From: Sphingomonadales bacterium
GTDB taxonomy: Bacteria > Pseudomonadota > Alphaproteobacteria > Sphingomonadales > Sphingomonadaceae
DNA length: 64,000 bases
Direction: 5' to 3'
Assembly: GCA_017302615.1 (NCBI GenBank)
Contig: JAFLDB010000008.1
Location: forward strand, 77,195 to 141,194
In this document: positions 42,765-50,242 of the stretch, one piece after another
How the letters are laid out: every line of letters starts with the position of its first letter
Position numbering within the stretch: the stretch's first letter is position 1
Made by a program: the position numbers and the translations under genes
The notes under the pieces: generated by a model
The model's database searches: none
Told to the model about the DNA's origin: nothing
What the model saw: only the letters and a program-made list of their open reading frames with translations

Positions 42765-44237
42765 ATGAAATCGCACAACTCCGCCATTGTCATCGGTTCC
42801 GGCTTTGGCGGGCTGGCGCTGGCGATCCGGCTGCAAAGCGCCGGGATTGCCACCACGATCGTCGAAGCCCGCGACCGGCCCGGCGGGCGGGCCTATGTAT
42901 GGAAGCAGGACGGCTACACTTTCGATGCCGGGCCGACGGTGATCACCGATCCGGCCTGTCTGGAGGAACTGTGGGCGCTGTCGGGCAGCCGGATGGCTGA
43001 CGATGTAACTCTGTTGCCGGTCCATCCGTTCTACCGCCTGCTGTGGAACGACGGGACCGCGTTCGACTATTCCAACGTCGATGCCGAACTGAACGCCGAG
43101 ATTGCCAAGCTCGATCCCGCCGATGTCGCCGGATACGCCCGGTTCCTTGAATATTCCAAGGGTGTGTACGAGGAAGGCTATCTCAAGCTTGGCGCCGTCC
43201 CGTTCCTCGATTTCACGGCGATGCTGAAAGCCGCCCCGGCGCTGGCCAAGCATCAGGCCTGGCGCTCGGTCTATTCGGTGGTGTCCGGTTTCGTGAACAA
43301 CGACAAGCTGCGCCAGGCGCTGTCGTTCCATACCCTGCTGGTCGGCGGCAATCCGATGAACACCAGCAGCATCTATGCCCTGATCCACCGGCTGGAAAAG
43401 CTGGGCGGGGTGTGGTTCGCCAAGGGCGGGACCAATGCCCTGGTCAGCGGCATGGTCGCGCTGTTCGAACGGCTGGGCGGCACGCTGCTGCTGGGCGAGA
43501 AAGTCACCCGCATCACGCACGAAGGCAAGCGCGTGACGGGGGTGGAAACGGCTTCGGGCAAAGTGCTGACCGCGGAAATGGTCGCCAGCAACGGCGATCT
43601 GGTCCATTCCTATGGCCTGATCGAGGGGTCGGCTTATGCCGGGGGCAAGGTCCGCAGCCTGCGCCGCAAGAGCTTTTCACCCAGTCTGTTCGTGGTCCAT
43701 TTCGGATTGAAGGGCACCTTCCCCGGCATTGCCCACCATTCGATCCTGTTTTCCGACCGCTATGGTCCGTTGCTGAAGGACATCTACAAGCACGGCAGCC
43801 TGGTCGATGATCCATCGCTGTACCTGCATCATCCCAGCGCGACCGATCCGGACATGGCGCCCGAAGGTAAGTCGACGTTCTATGCCCTGGCTCCGGTCCC
43901 GCACATGGGCCGCGCGCCGGTCGACTGGGCGGTGGAAGGGCCGCGTTACCGCGATGTCGTCTTGGGCCGGATCCGCGACCTGCTGATCCCGGACCTCGAT
44001 GAGCGGCTGGACACCTGTTTCCACTACACCCCGCAGGATTTCCACGACGATCTGGGTGCGCACCTGGGCAGCGCGTTCAGCCTGGAGCCGGTGCTGTGGC
44101 AAAGCGCGTGGTTCCGCGGCCACAACCGCGATGATCATTTCCCCAACCTCTACTTCGTGGGTGCAGGGACCCATCCGGGGGCGGGGATTCCCGGCGTGGT
44201 CGGAAGCGCCAAGGCAACTGCCAGCCTGATTGTGTAA
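42765..44237 (+). CDS. crtI: Phytoene desaturase CrtI
   Basis: A 490-residue FAD-dependent desaturase that converts phytoene to lycopene in four steps. It begins with the dinucleotide motif AIVIGSGFGGLALAIRLQ and the ARDRPGGRAYVW element. The CrtI-type TFDAGPTVITDP follows and the C-terminal bacterial phytoene dehydrogenase signature NLYFVGAGTHPGAGIPGVVG is intact. It is divergent from the ispH-crtE fusion and followed 43 bp later by crtZ. An in-frame upstream start at 42720 is rejected because it lies in the promoter. It is expected to act at the inner membrane. Confidence 0.95.
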   Translation: MKSHNSAIVIGSGFGGLALAIRLQSAGIATTIVEARDRPGGRAYVWKQDGYTFDAGPTVITDPACLEELWALSGSRMADDVTLLPVHPFYRLLWNDGTAFDYSNVDAELNAEIAKLDPADVAGYARFLEYSKGVYEEGYLKLGAVPFLDFTAMLKAAPALAKHQAWRSVYSVVSGFVNNDKLRQALSFHTLLVGGNPMNTSSIYALIHRLEKLGGVWFAKGGTNALVSGMVALFERLGGTLLLGEKVTRITHEGKRVTGVETASGKVLTAEMVASNGDLVHSYGLIEGSAYAGGKVRSLRRKSFSPSLFVVHFGLKGTFPGIAHHSILFSDRYGPLLKDIYKHGSLVDDPSLYLHHPSATDPDMAPEGKSTFYALAPVPHMGRAPVDWAVEGPRYRDVVLGRIRDLLIPDLDERLDTCFHYTPQDFHDDLGAHLGSAFSLEPVLWQSAWFRGHNRDDHFPNLYFVGAGTHPGAGIPGVVGSAKATASLIV

Positions 44238-44280
44238 TTAGACTGTTCAAATCACACTGTTTTCGGCTATAGGCATTGAA

Positions 44281-44784
44281 ATGCAGTGGTTTTTACTCTT
44301 TTTTATCTTTACCGCCACAGTCGTGGCGATGGAACTGTTCGCCTATGTCATGCACCGCTGGGTGATGCATGGGCCGGGCTGGTTCCTGCATGAAAGCCAC
44401 CACCGTGCCCGCACCGGTCCGTTTGAACTGAACGACCTTTATGCGGCCATCTTCGCCGTCCCGTCGATCGCGTTGATCTACCTCGGCGTCCATGGGGGCT
44501 GGGGCGATAGTGTCACTGCAATTGGCGCGGGGATTGCGGCCTATGGCGCGATCTACTTCGGGTTCCATGACTGGATCGTCCACCGCCGCCTGCCGCACCG
44601 GATTGTTCCGAAGAGCGAATACTTCAAGCGCATCGTCCAGGCCCACCGGCTGCACCATGTGGTGGAAAGCAAGGATGGCGCGGTCAGTTTCGGGTTCCTG
44701 TGGGCGCCGCCGCTGGATGACCTGATGGCCCAGCTGCGTACCTCCACCATGGCCCGCAAGCGCGGACCCACGCTGCGCGATTGA
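44281..44784 (+). CDS. crtZ: Beta-carotene 3-hydroxylase CrtZ
   Basis: A 167-residue di-iron membrane hydroxylase that adds 3-hydroxyls to beta-carotene to give zeaxanthin. All histidine clusters are present: HRWVMH near residue 26, HESHH near 40, HDWIVHRR near 98 and HRLHH near 121. Hydrophobic segments at 3-22, 55-72 and 78-94 span the membrane. The ribosome site is weak (AGG seven bases upstream). It is the second plus-strand crt gene and is convergent with crtB, from which three bases separate it. Confidence 0.93.
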   Translation: MQWFLLFFIFTATVVAMELFAYVMHRWVMHGPGWFLHESHHRARTGPFELNDLYAAIFAVPSIALIYLGVHGGWGDSVTAIGAGIAAYGAIYFGFHDWIVHRRLPHRIVPKSEYFKRIVQAHRLHHVVESKDGAVSFGFLWAPPLDDLMAQLRTSTMARKRGPTLRD

Positions 44785-44787
44785 CCA

Positions 44788-45729
44788 TCAGCCGGCGCGG
44801 GGCCGGGTCCACAGGCTGCCGCGCTCCGCTGCTGGCGGGCTGGCGACCGACCGCATCAGCGCCTGCACCAGCAGGGCCAGCTTCCCTGCCGTACTGACCC
44901 GCACGCGCTGATCCCAGGCCCTGCTGCCCTTCGCTGCAACCTTTTCTCCGATCGTGCCATAGATCCCGTCGGCTGCCAGCACGGCCAGCCGCGAACGATA
45001 GGCCAGCCGCGCTGCGCCAACCCGGGCCGATGCCCGGTAGGGCCGGGCCAGTTCGACCAGCCGCAGCGCCAGCCGGGCGACGTCGCCGCGCCGGGCCGGA
45101 TCGGCCAGGTCTGCCTCGCCCAGCCCGGCCTCGGCCAGCCAGGCGGCAGGCAGATAGCAGCGGCCCACTTCGGCATCGGGCACCACATCGCGGGCAATAT
45201 TGGCCAGCTGGAACGCCAGGCCCAGATCGCAGGCCCGGTCCAGCGTGTCCTCGTCATCCGGGGCAACGCTCATCACCACCGCCATCATGCAGCCAACGGT
45301 TCCCGCCACGTGATAGCAATAGCGCAGCAGATCGTTTTCATCCTGCGGCCGCCACTGCGCCGCGTCGAGCGCGAAGCCGGCCAGGTGATCGGCGATGAAG
45401 CGGCGCGGCATGGCGGTCTCGCGCGCTACTTCGCGCAGCGCCGCAAAGGGCAGCGGCACCGGAGCCTCGCTATCCAGCGCCAGTGCGGTCAGGGCTTCCA
45501 GCTGGGTCTGCATCGCGGCGGCATCGGGCAGGGGGCTGGCGCCCAGATTTTGCGCCGCGTGGCCCAGATCCTGCCCGTCGGTCATGTCGTCGGCGGCGCG
45601 GCACCAGGCATAGAGCAGCCAGGCCCGCTCGCGCGTGGCCGGTGCAAACAGACGGCTGGCGGCGGCAAAACTTTGCGAGCCGCGGGCAATTGTGTCGCGC
45701 GCAGCGAGGACCAGGGCGGCACGGTCCAT
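44788..45729 (-). CDS. crtB: Phytoene synthase CrtB
   Basis: A 313-residue trans-isoprenyl diphosphate synthase that joins two GGPP into phytoene. The first Asp-rich motif is DDMTD near residue 46 (WCRAADDMTDG) and the second, AFQLANIARDVVPDAEVGR with CYLP, is near 180. Its ATG overlaps the stop of crtY (ATGA), so the two are translationally coupled. An in-frame extension upstream to 45978 runs through crtY in another frame and is rejected. The enzyme supplies the substrate for CrtI encoded on the opposite strand. Confidence 0.93.
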   Translation of the reverse strand: MDRAALVLAARDTIARGSQSFAAASRLFAPATRERAWLLYAWCRAADDMTDGQDLGHAAQNLGASPLPDAAAMQTQLEALTALALDSEAPVPLPFAALREVARETAMPRRFIADHLAGFALDAAQWRPQDENDLLRYCYHVAGTVGCMMAVVMSVAPDDEDTLDRACDLGLAFQLANIARDVVPDAEVGRCYLPAAWLAEAGLGEADLADPARRGDVARLALRLVELARPYRASARVGAARLAYRSRLAVLAADGIYGTIGEKVAAKGSRAWDQRVRVSTAGKLALLVQALMRSVASPPAAERGSLWTRPRAG

Positions 45730-46877
45730 CAGCGCCGCACCAGTGCGCGGATCGCCGCGCCGACCGGCACCGGCGGCTTGCCGGACAGGATCCGGGCCAT
45801 GTCGGTGTAGCTGGGCTTGCCGGCATAGAACCGGGCGATCCGATCGGGCGGCAGGCGATAGAAGTGAGAAAATATCCGGTCGCGCCGGTCGGGCGCGGCG
45901 GCATGGAACAGCATCCGGTTGAGCAACCGGAAAAACCGCGTCTCGCGCCAGTGCCGGCGGAACCGGGCGCGGCTCCATCCGGCCAGCATGGCGGCATCGA
46001 ACGGGCCGGGCAGGCCAGACAGCTCCTCGGCCAGTTGCAGCGCCAGACCAAAGGAATAGCCGGTGGTGGCGTGGAAGAATCCGCCCTTCAGGCCCAACCG
46101 GGGCAGCGGATCGTCCGATGGCCAGAACCGGTCTGGATCGCCGCCGATCAGGATCGGCAGCACACCATGTTCCTGCCGAAGTTCCCGCCCTGCCAACCCG
46201 CGCGCGGCGGCCAGATCGCGGACCCGGCCAGCGACCAGCGCGATGTCCAGATCCGGCCCGTTGCTGTAATAGGTGTCTTCCACCAGCACGCGCTGCGCGC
46301 TCATCGGCAGGACATAGACGAACCGGTAGCCATCCAGCTGCGGCAGCCGCGCATCCATTACCGTGGCGCAGTCCGGCTCCGGTGCCGTGGCGGCGAATTC
46401 GATCCCGACAAACTTCTGCCAGCCCAGCTCCAGGCCCGGCATGGGGCCATCCGGCCCACGCGCGTCGATCACGGCCCGCGCCCTGATTGTTTCCCCGCCG
46501 GTCAACGTCACCTCGGTCGGCCCGATATGGCTGGCGGAGGCATTCAGCCGGTATTGGTCCGGGCGCAACCGGGCCCTGACCAGCGCGTCGAGCGCTTCGG
46601 CACCGACCGAATTGTAAGCCACCGCAAATTCCCGCTCGCGCCCGGAAAAATGCACCCGGTGGCGCGGCCAGCGCACCGGTTCCAGCGCGGCGACCAGATT
46701 GCGCGCGGCGTTCGGCACATCGCTGTCGAAAAACGACCAGGTGTGGTTCCCGCCAAAGCCGGGCCCGGCTTCGATCAGCAGCAGCGGCAGATCAGGGTGG
46801 CGCCGGGCCAGGCACAGTGCGGCCAGCGCGCCGGCCAGCCCGCCTCCCACAATTACCACGGGCAAGTCCTGCGCCAT
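45729..46877 (-). CDS. crtY: Lycopene beta-cyclase CrtY
   Basis: A 382-residue flavoprotein of the bacterial CrtY class that cyclises lycopene to beta-carotene. It starts with the dinucleotide motif VVIVGGGLAGALAALCLA and the GFGGNHTWSFFDSD stretch typical of CrtY. It continues with YRFVYVLPMSAQRVLVEDTY, GVLPILIGGD and the GLKGGFFHATTGYSFGLALQ segment near the C-terminal third. The start at 46877 places the FAD motif at the N terminus; a longer frame to 46934 is possible but unneeded. It is coupled to crtB by an ATGA overlap and diverges from the DUF2141 gene. Confidence 0.93.
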   Translation of the reverse strand: MAQDLPVVIVGGGLAGALAALCLARRHPDLPLLLIEAGPGFGGNHTWSFFDSDVPNAARNLVAALEPVRWPRHRVHFSGREREFAVAYNSVGAEALDALVRARLRPDQYRLNASASHIGPTEVTLTGGETIRARAVIDARGPDGPMPGLELGWQKFVGIEFAATAPEPDCATVMDARLPQLDGYRFVYVLPMSAQRVLVEDTYYSNGPDLDIALVAGRVRDLAAARGLAGRELRQEHGVLPILIGGDPDRFWPSDDPLPRLGLKGGFFHATTGYSFGLALQLAEELSGLPGPFDAAMLAGWSRARFRRHWRETRFFRLLNRMLFHAAAPDRRDRIFSHFYRLPPDRIARFYAGKPSYTDMARILSGKPPVPVGAAIRALVRR

Positions 46878-46977
46878 CGCCGAACGGTGTAGCGGCTTTG
46901 CCGGGCGGGGCCTAGTCACCCCATGGGGCAGCACGTGCGGGCTTTTCCAATCCCGGCGGCTGGCCTATCCATGGGCG

Positions 46978-47433
46978 ATGGATCGCCTTTTGCCCCGCTT
47001 CGCCCCGCTTGCCGCCCTTGCCCTGCTGGCCGCCGCCACCCCTGGCCGTGCCGACAGTTCGGCCACGGCCTCGCTGGCGGTGACGGTTACGGGCATCAAG
47101 AACGCCAAGGGCGTGATCCGGCTGGCACTGTGCCCGCCCGACGCCGGTTTTCCCGATTGCAAGACCAAGGTCGTGCGCACCGCCTCCCTGCCGATCTCTG
47201 GCGGGACGGCCAGCGTGACGCTGACCGGTCTGGTCCCGGGGCGCTATGCTGTCAGCGTGTTCCACGATGCCAATTCGAACAACAAGCTCGATACCTTCGC
47301 GGGCATTCCCAAGGAGGGCTATGGCTTCTCCCGCAACCCCGGTTTCAAGCCGCGCGCGCCAAAGTTTTCCGAAGCCGAAGTGCAGGTCCAGGGCACCAGC
47401 ACGGCCGCGATCAAGCTGCGCTACATCCTGTAA
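46978..47433 (+). CDS. DUF2141 exported protein
   Basis: A 151-residue exported protein with a signal peptide (LAALALLAAATPGRADS) and a single DUF2141 beta-sandwich domain. The domain is recognised by VTVTGIKNAKGVIRLAL, GLVPGRYAVSVFHDANSNNK and GIPKEGYGFSRN. DUF2141 proteins often lie in carotenoid or outer-membrane loci but have no established function. It diverges from crtY and ends 113 bp before the histidine kinase, separated from it by the dyad operator at 47454. Two Cys residues (CPPDAGFPDC) may form a disulfide in the periplasm. Confidence 0.8.
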   Translation: MDRLLPRFAPLAALALLAAATPGRADSSATASLAVTVTGIKNAKGVIRLALCPPDAGFPDCKTKVVRTASLPISGGTASVTLTGLVPGRYAVSVFHDANSNNKLDTFAGIPKEGYGFSRNPGFKPRAPKFSEAEVQVQGTSTAAIKLRYIL

Positions 47434-47453
47434 CGAATCGTGGACCGCGACCG

Positions 47454-47477
47454 GCAATGACAGGAATATGTCATTGC
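47454..47477. promoter_or_regulatory. Dyad operator 1, TGACA-N6-TGTCA (kinase gene)
   Basis: The perfect inverted repeat GCAATGACA-ggaata-TGTCATTGC (nine-base arms) lies 70 bp before the histidine kinase start. Its core TGACA-N6-TGTCA (47458-47473) recurs with the same 16-bp length at 49443 and 50162, before the response regulator and the autotransporter. Spacing and symmetry suit a dimeric NarL/LuxR-type regulator. Confidence 0.7.
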
Positions 47478-47546
47478 CTCAGTGCCATGTTTATGGTCCC
47501 CCTTGGCAGTGCGTGACCAATTGAGCGCGCAACCGGGGGATCTGTG

Positions 47547-49445
47547 ATGGAGCATTCCGCTGCAACGGCCGCTGCGCAATCGCGCCGCCAGCTCACCGGC
47601 GCCATCCTCGCCATTGCCGCGGTCCAGCTGATTTTCTGGCTGGTGGTCCAGCCGCTGCTGTTCGCCCGGACCGATCCGCCCGAATTTCTCGAGATCCGCA
47701 ACCCCGCCTATGCCCGCCTGGCCGAGCCCAGCCGGGCCGGCATGGCTGCGGCGCAATACAAGCCGGTCGAGCTGCCTCACGATGGCTGTTGCGGGCCCGG
47801 CTACGGCTCGCTCCGGGCCGAGTTCGAACTGCCCGAGGTGCCCGAGCGCGGCCTGGAACTCGCCTCGCCGCGCGGGGTGGACAACATGCATATCGCGGTG
47901 AACGGGGCATGGGTCCACGCGCCGGGGCGGATCGAACTGCCGGACATCACCTATCACGGTACGCTCAAGTCGGTGATCCACCTGCCGTCCAGTGTCCTGC
48001 GGCCCGGCACGAACCGGATCGAGACGATCATGGTCCGCAGCGCCACGCCCTATCTCGATGTCTGGCCCCCGCAGCTCGCGCCTGCTCCGCTGCTGTCCGC
48101 GGCCAGCGAGCGCAGCCTGTTCCTGTCCAACCAGTACCGGGTGCTGTCCTATACCATTGCCGGACTGGTCGCCTTGCTGGCGCTGATGGTGTTCCTGCGC
48201 TCCGATCAGCGGGCGCTGCCGTTCTGGGGTTTTGTCCTCGCCACGGCCTGGGGACTCAGGACCCATTACTACCTGTGGGCCGATCCGCCGTTCAGCGGCA
48301 CCGGGCGGCTGGTATACTACTTCACCATTACCAACCTGGTGCCCCTGGCCTGGGCCAATCTGGCCAATGAATGGACCGGAAAGCCGATCCGGCTGGTGCG
48401 CTGGGTCGTTACCCTGGCCGGGCTGGGCATGATCGGGACAATTGCCGCCCTGCTGCTGGCCGGGCACCCCAAGGCCTATGATCTGGCATCGCAGATCACC
48501 GACCTTGGCGGCATGGCGCTGGGGATCGGGGCGTGCCTGCTGCTGGCCTGGCACATGATTGCCCGGCGCGACGAGCGCCATTGGGAAATGGCGATCCTGG
48601 TTCTGGCCATAACCCTCGCCAGTCACGACTTCATCACCCAGTATTTCGAGGCGCGGAGCAACGTGTTCATGGTCAATACCGTGCCCTTGCTGCTGATCGG
48701 CTTTGCGGTGGCGTTCTTTGCCCGCAACATACGCCTGTTCCGCTCCGCCAACGAGATCAACCAGTTGCTCGCCAGTCAGCTTCGCGCGCGTGAGGCGGAA
48801 CTGGCCGAACAGTATGCCCGGCAAGAGGAACTGGCCCGGCGCGAAACCCTGGTCAGCGAGCGTCAGCGGCTGATGCGCGACATGCACGACGGGATCGGCG
48901 GCCAGTTGATGAGCCTGCTGTTCGCCGCCCGGCAAAAGGCGCTGCCGCCGGAGGAACTGGCGCAAAGCCTGCAGGGCGTGATCGACGAGCTGCGGCTGAT
49001 CATCGATTCACTCGATACGGTGGGCGAGACGCTCAGCACCGCGCTGGCCTCGTTCCGGGGGCGGATCGAGCCGCGCCTCAACGCGGCAGGGATCGCCATT
49101 GCCTGGTCCAATACCCTGCCGGACGATCTGCCCGAACTGCCGCCACGTTCGATCCTGCAGGTGTTCCGGATCGTGCAGGAAGCGATCACCAACGCGATCA
49201 AGCATTCCGGTACCCGCGCCCTAGCGGTGGAGATCGGGCTGGCCGGTACGGACCAGTCGCTGCTGCGGATCCGCATCGCCGATGGCGGCAGCGGCTTCGA
49301 TCCGGACCGGGCCGGCCCCGGACGCGGACTGGAGAACATGCGCGCTCGCGCAGCCTCGGTCGGTGGCGAACTGGCCATCGAACCTGCCAATCCCGGGATT
49401 GCGGTGATCCTGACCGTCCCGATCGAAAGGCAGGCCGGCGCATGA
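47547..49445 (+). CDS. 7TM-sensor histidine kinase, HisKA_3 (NarX/DesK) type
   Basis: A 632-residue membrane sensor kinase. One N-terminal helix (about residues 17-38) is followed by an extracytoplasmic region (40-190) of beta-rich jelly-roll character with a CC pair (HDGCCGPGYG). Seven membrane helices span about 195-395, resembling 7TMR-DISM receptors. A coiled coil (400-440) leads to the HisKA_3 H-box ERQRLMRDMHDGIGGQLMS and the ATPase domain with QEAITNAIKHSG, ADGGSGFDPD and GRGLENMRARA. It should autophosphorylate on His and pass phosphate to the response regulator 50 bp downstream. ATG 47547 has GGGGGA upstream; GTG 47544 is an alternative. The ligand is unknown. Confidence 0.88.
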   Translation: MEHSAATAAAQSRRQLTGAILAIAAVQLIFWLVVQPLLFARTDPPEFLEIRNPAYARLAEPSRAGMAAAQYKPVELPHDGCCGPGYGSLRAEFELPEVPERGLELASPRGVDNMHIAVNGAWVHAPGRIELPDITYHGTLKSVIHLPSSVLRPGTNRIETIMVRSATPYLDVWPPQLAPAPLLSAASERSLFLSNQYRVLSYTIAGLVALLALMVFLRSDQRALPFWGFVLATAWGLRTHYYLWADPPFSGTGRLVYYFTITNLVPLAWANLANEWTGKPIRLVRWVVTLAGLGMIGTIAALLLAGHPKAYDLASQITDLGGMALGIGACLLLAWHMIARRDERHWEMAILVLAITLASHDFITQYFEARSNVFMVNTVPLLLIGFAVAFFARNIRLFRSANEINQLLASQLRAREAELAEQYARQEELARRETLVSERQRLMRDMHDGIGGQLMSLLFAARQKALPPEELAQSLQGVIDELRLIIDSLDTVGETLSTALASFRGRIEPRLNAAGIAIAWSNTLPDDLPELPPRSILQVFRIVQEAITNAIKHSGTRALAVEIGLAGTDQSLLRIRIADGGSGFDPDRAGPGRGLENMRARAASVGGELAIEPANPGIAVILTVPIERQAGA

Positions 49446-49458
49446 CATATCCGCGTCA
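49443..49458. promoter_or_regulatory. Dyad operator 2, TGACA-N6-CGTCA (regulator gene)
   Basis: TGACATATCCGCGTCA is a one-mismatch version of the TGACA-N6-TGTCA dyad. Its first three bases are the stop codon of the kinase gene. It lies 37 bp before the response regulator start, so the regulator probably binds here to control its own synthesis. Confidence 0.65.
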
Positions 49459-49494
49459 TTTTGCCCTACGTCCCGGCCGTGGCACAATCGGCTG

Positions 49495-50142
49495 ATGCAG
49501 ACCCAGGTTGCAATCATCGAGGATGACCCGCTGGTGCGCGGCTATCTGGCCGACGTGATCGCGGCCGATGGCGGCTATGCACTGGTCGGAACGGCCCCTT
49601 CGCTGACCGCAGCCGAAGCGCTGCTGGGCCGGACAGTGGACGTCTACCTGCTCGACCTGGGCCTGCCCGACGGAAACGGCGCTTCGTTCATCCCCCGGAT
49701 CCGCGCCGCGGGTGAAGCCAAAGTGATCGTCCTGACCAGCTTTGGCGACCGCGAGACCGTGGTCCGCACCATCGAGGCGGGTGCCGATGGCTATCTGCTG
49801 AAAGACAGCACTACACCCGAGATCATCGCCGCGATGGAAGCGGCGCTGGCCGGCGGCGCACCGATCAGTGCGGCAGCCGCTGTCCACCTGCTCGACCGGC
49901 TGCGCAGCTTGCCTGCCCCCACGCCCGGCGAAGAGGCGCCGCCAGTTCTGTCCCCGCGCGAGACCGAGCTGCTGCAGCTCTTTGCCAAGGGCTACAGCTA
50001 CAAGGAAGCGGCGCGGATCCTGTCGATCTCGCCACTGACGGTCGGCAACCATGTCCGATCGATCTACCGCAAGCTCGATGTCCACACTCGCAGCGAGGCG
50101 GTCTACGAGGCACTGCGCAGCGGGCGGCTGAACCTGGGCTGA
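49495..50142 (+). CDS. NarL/LuxR-family response regulator
   Basis: A 215-residue two-domain regulator. The receiver domain (residues 4-120) has the acidic pair Asp10-Asp11, phospho-acceptor Asp54 (LLDLGLPDG), the Thr in VLTSFGD and Lys in LLKDST. The LuxR-type helix-turn-helix (150-210) contains LSPRETELLQLFAKGYSYKE and PLTVGNHVRSIYRKLDVHTR. It is the partner of the kinase immediately upstream. A TGACA-N6-TGTCA dyad precedes the kinase, this gene and the autotransporter, which is strong sequence support for an autoregulated regulon controlled by this protein. It ends 100 bp before the autotransporter. Confidence 0.93.
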   Translation: MQTQVAIIEDDPLVRGYLADVIAADGGYALVGTAPSLTAAEALLGRTVDVYLLDLGLPDGNGASFIPRIRAAGEAKVIVLTSFGDRETVVRTIEAGADGYLLKDSTTPEIIAAMEAALAGGAPISAAAAVHLLDRLRSLPAPTPGEEAPPVLSPRETELLQLFAKGYSYKEAARILSISPLTVGNHVRSIYRKLDVHTRSEAVYEALRSGRLNLG

Positions 50143-50161
50143 CCGCGCCGGGGGCGGCTCC

Positions 50162-50177
50162 TGACATACCTATGTCA
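50162..50177. promoter_or_regulatory. Dyad operator 3, TGACATACCTATGTCA (autotransporter gene)
   Basis: A perfect palindrome, TGACATA-CC-TATGTCA, the best symmetric copy of the three dyads. It lies 66 bp before the ATG of the autotransporter and 20 bp after the response regulator stop. It probably is the main activation site for the autotransporter operon. Confidence 0.7.
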
Positions 50178-50242
50178 TACCCAGGCGCGCGCGCCTGCCT
50201 GAACATGCACCGGTATCTCGGTTGCAGTTCAGGGAGTTGTCG

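Noticed and set aside
45730..45978. N-terminal extension of CrtB to 45978
   Set aside because: It lies in crtY coding sequence; the ATGA overlap at 45729 gives a normal CrtB start.
47421..48965. Minus-strand 514-codon open frame under the kinase
   Set aside because: The kinase H-, N- and G-boxes lie on the plus strand; the minus frame would run through the dyad operator and has no motif.
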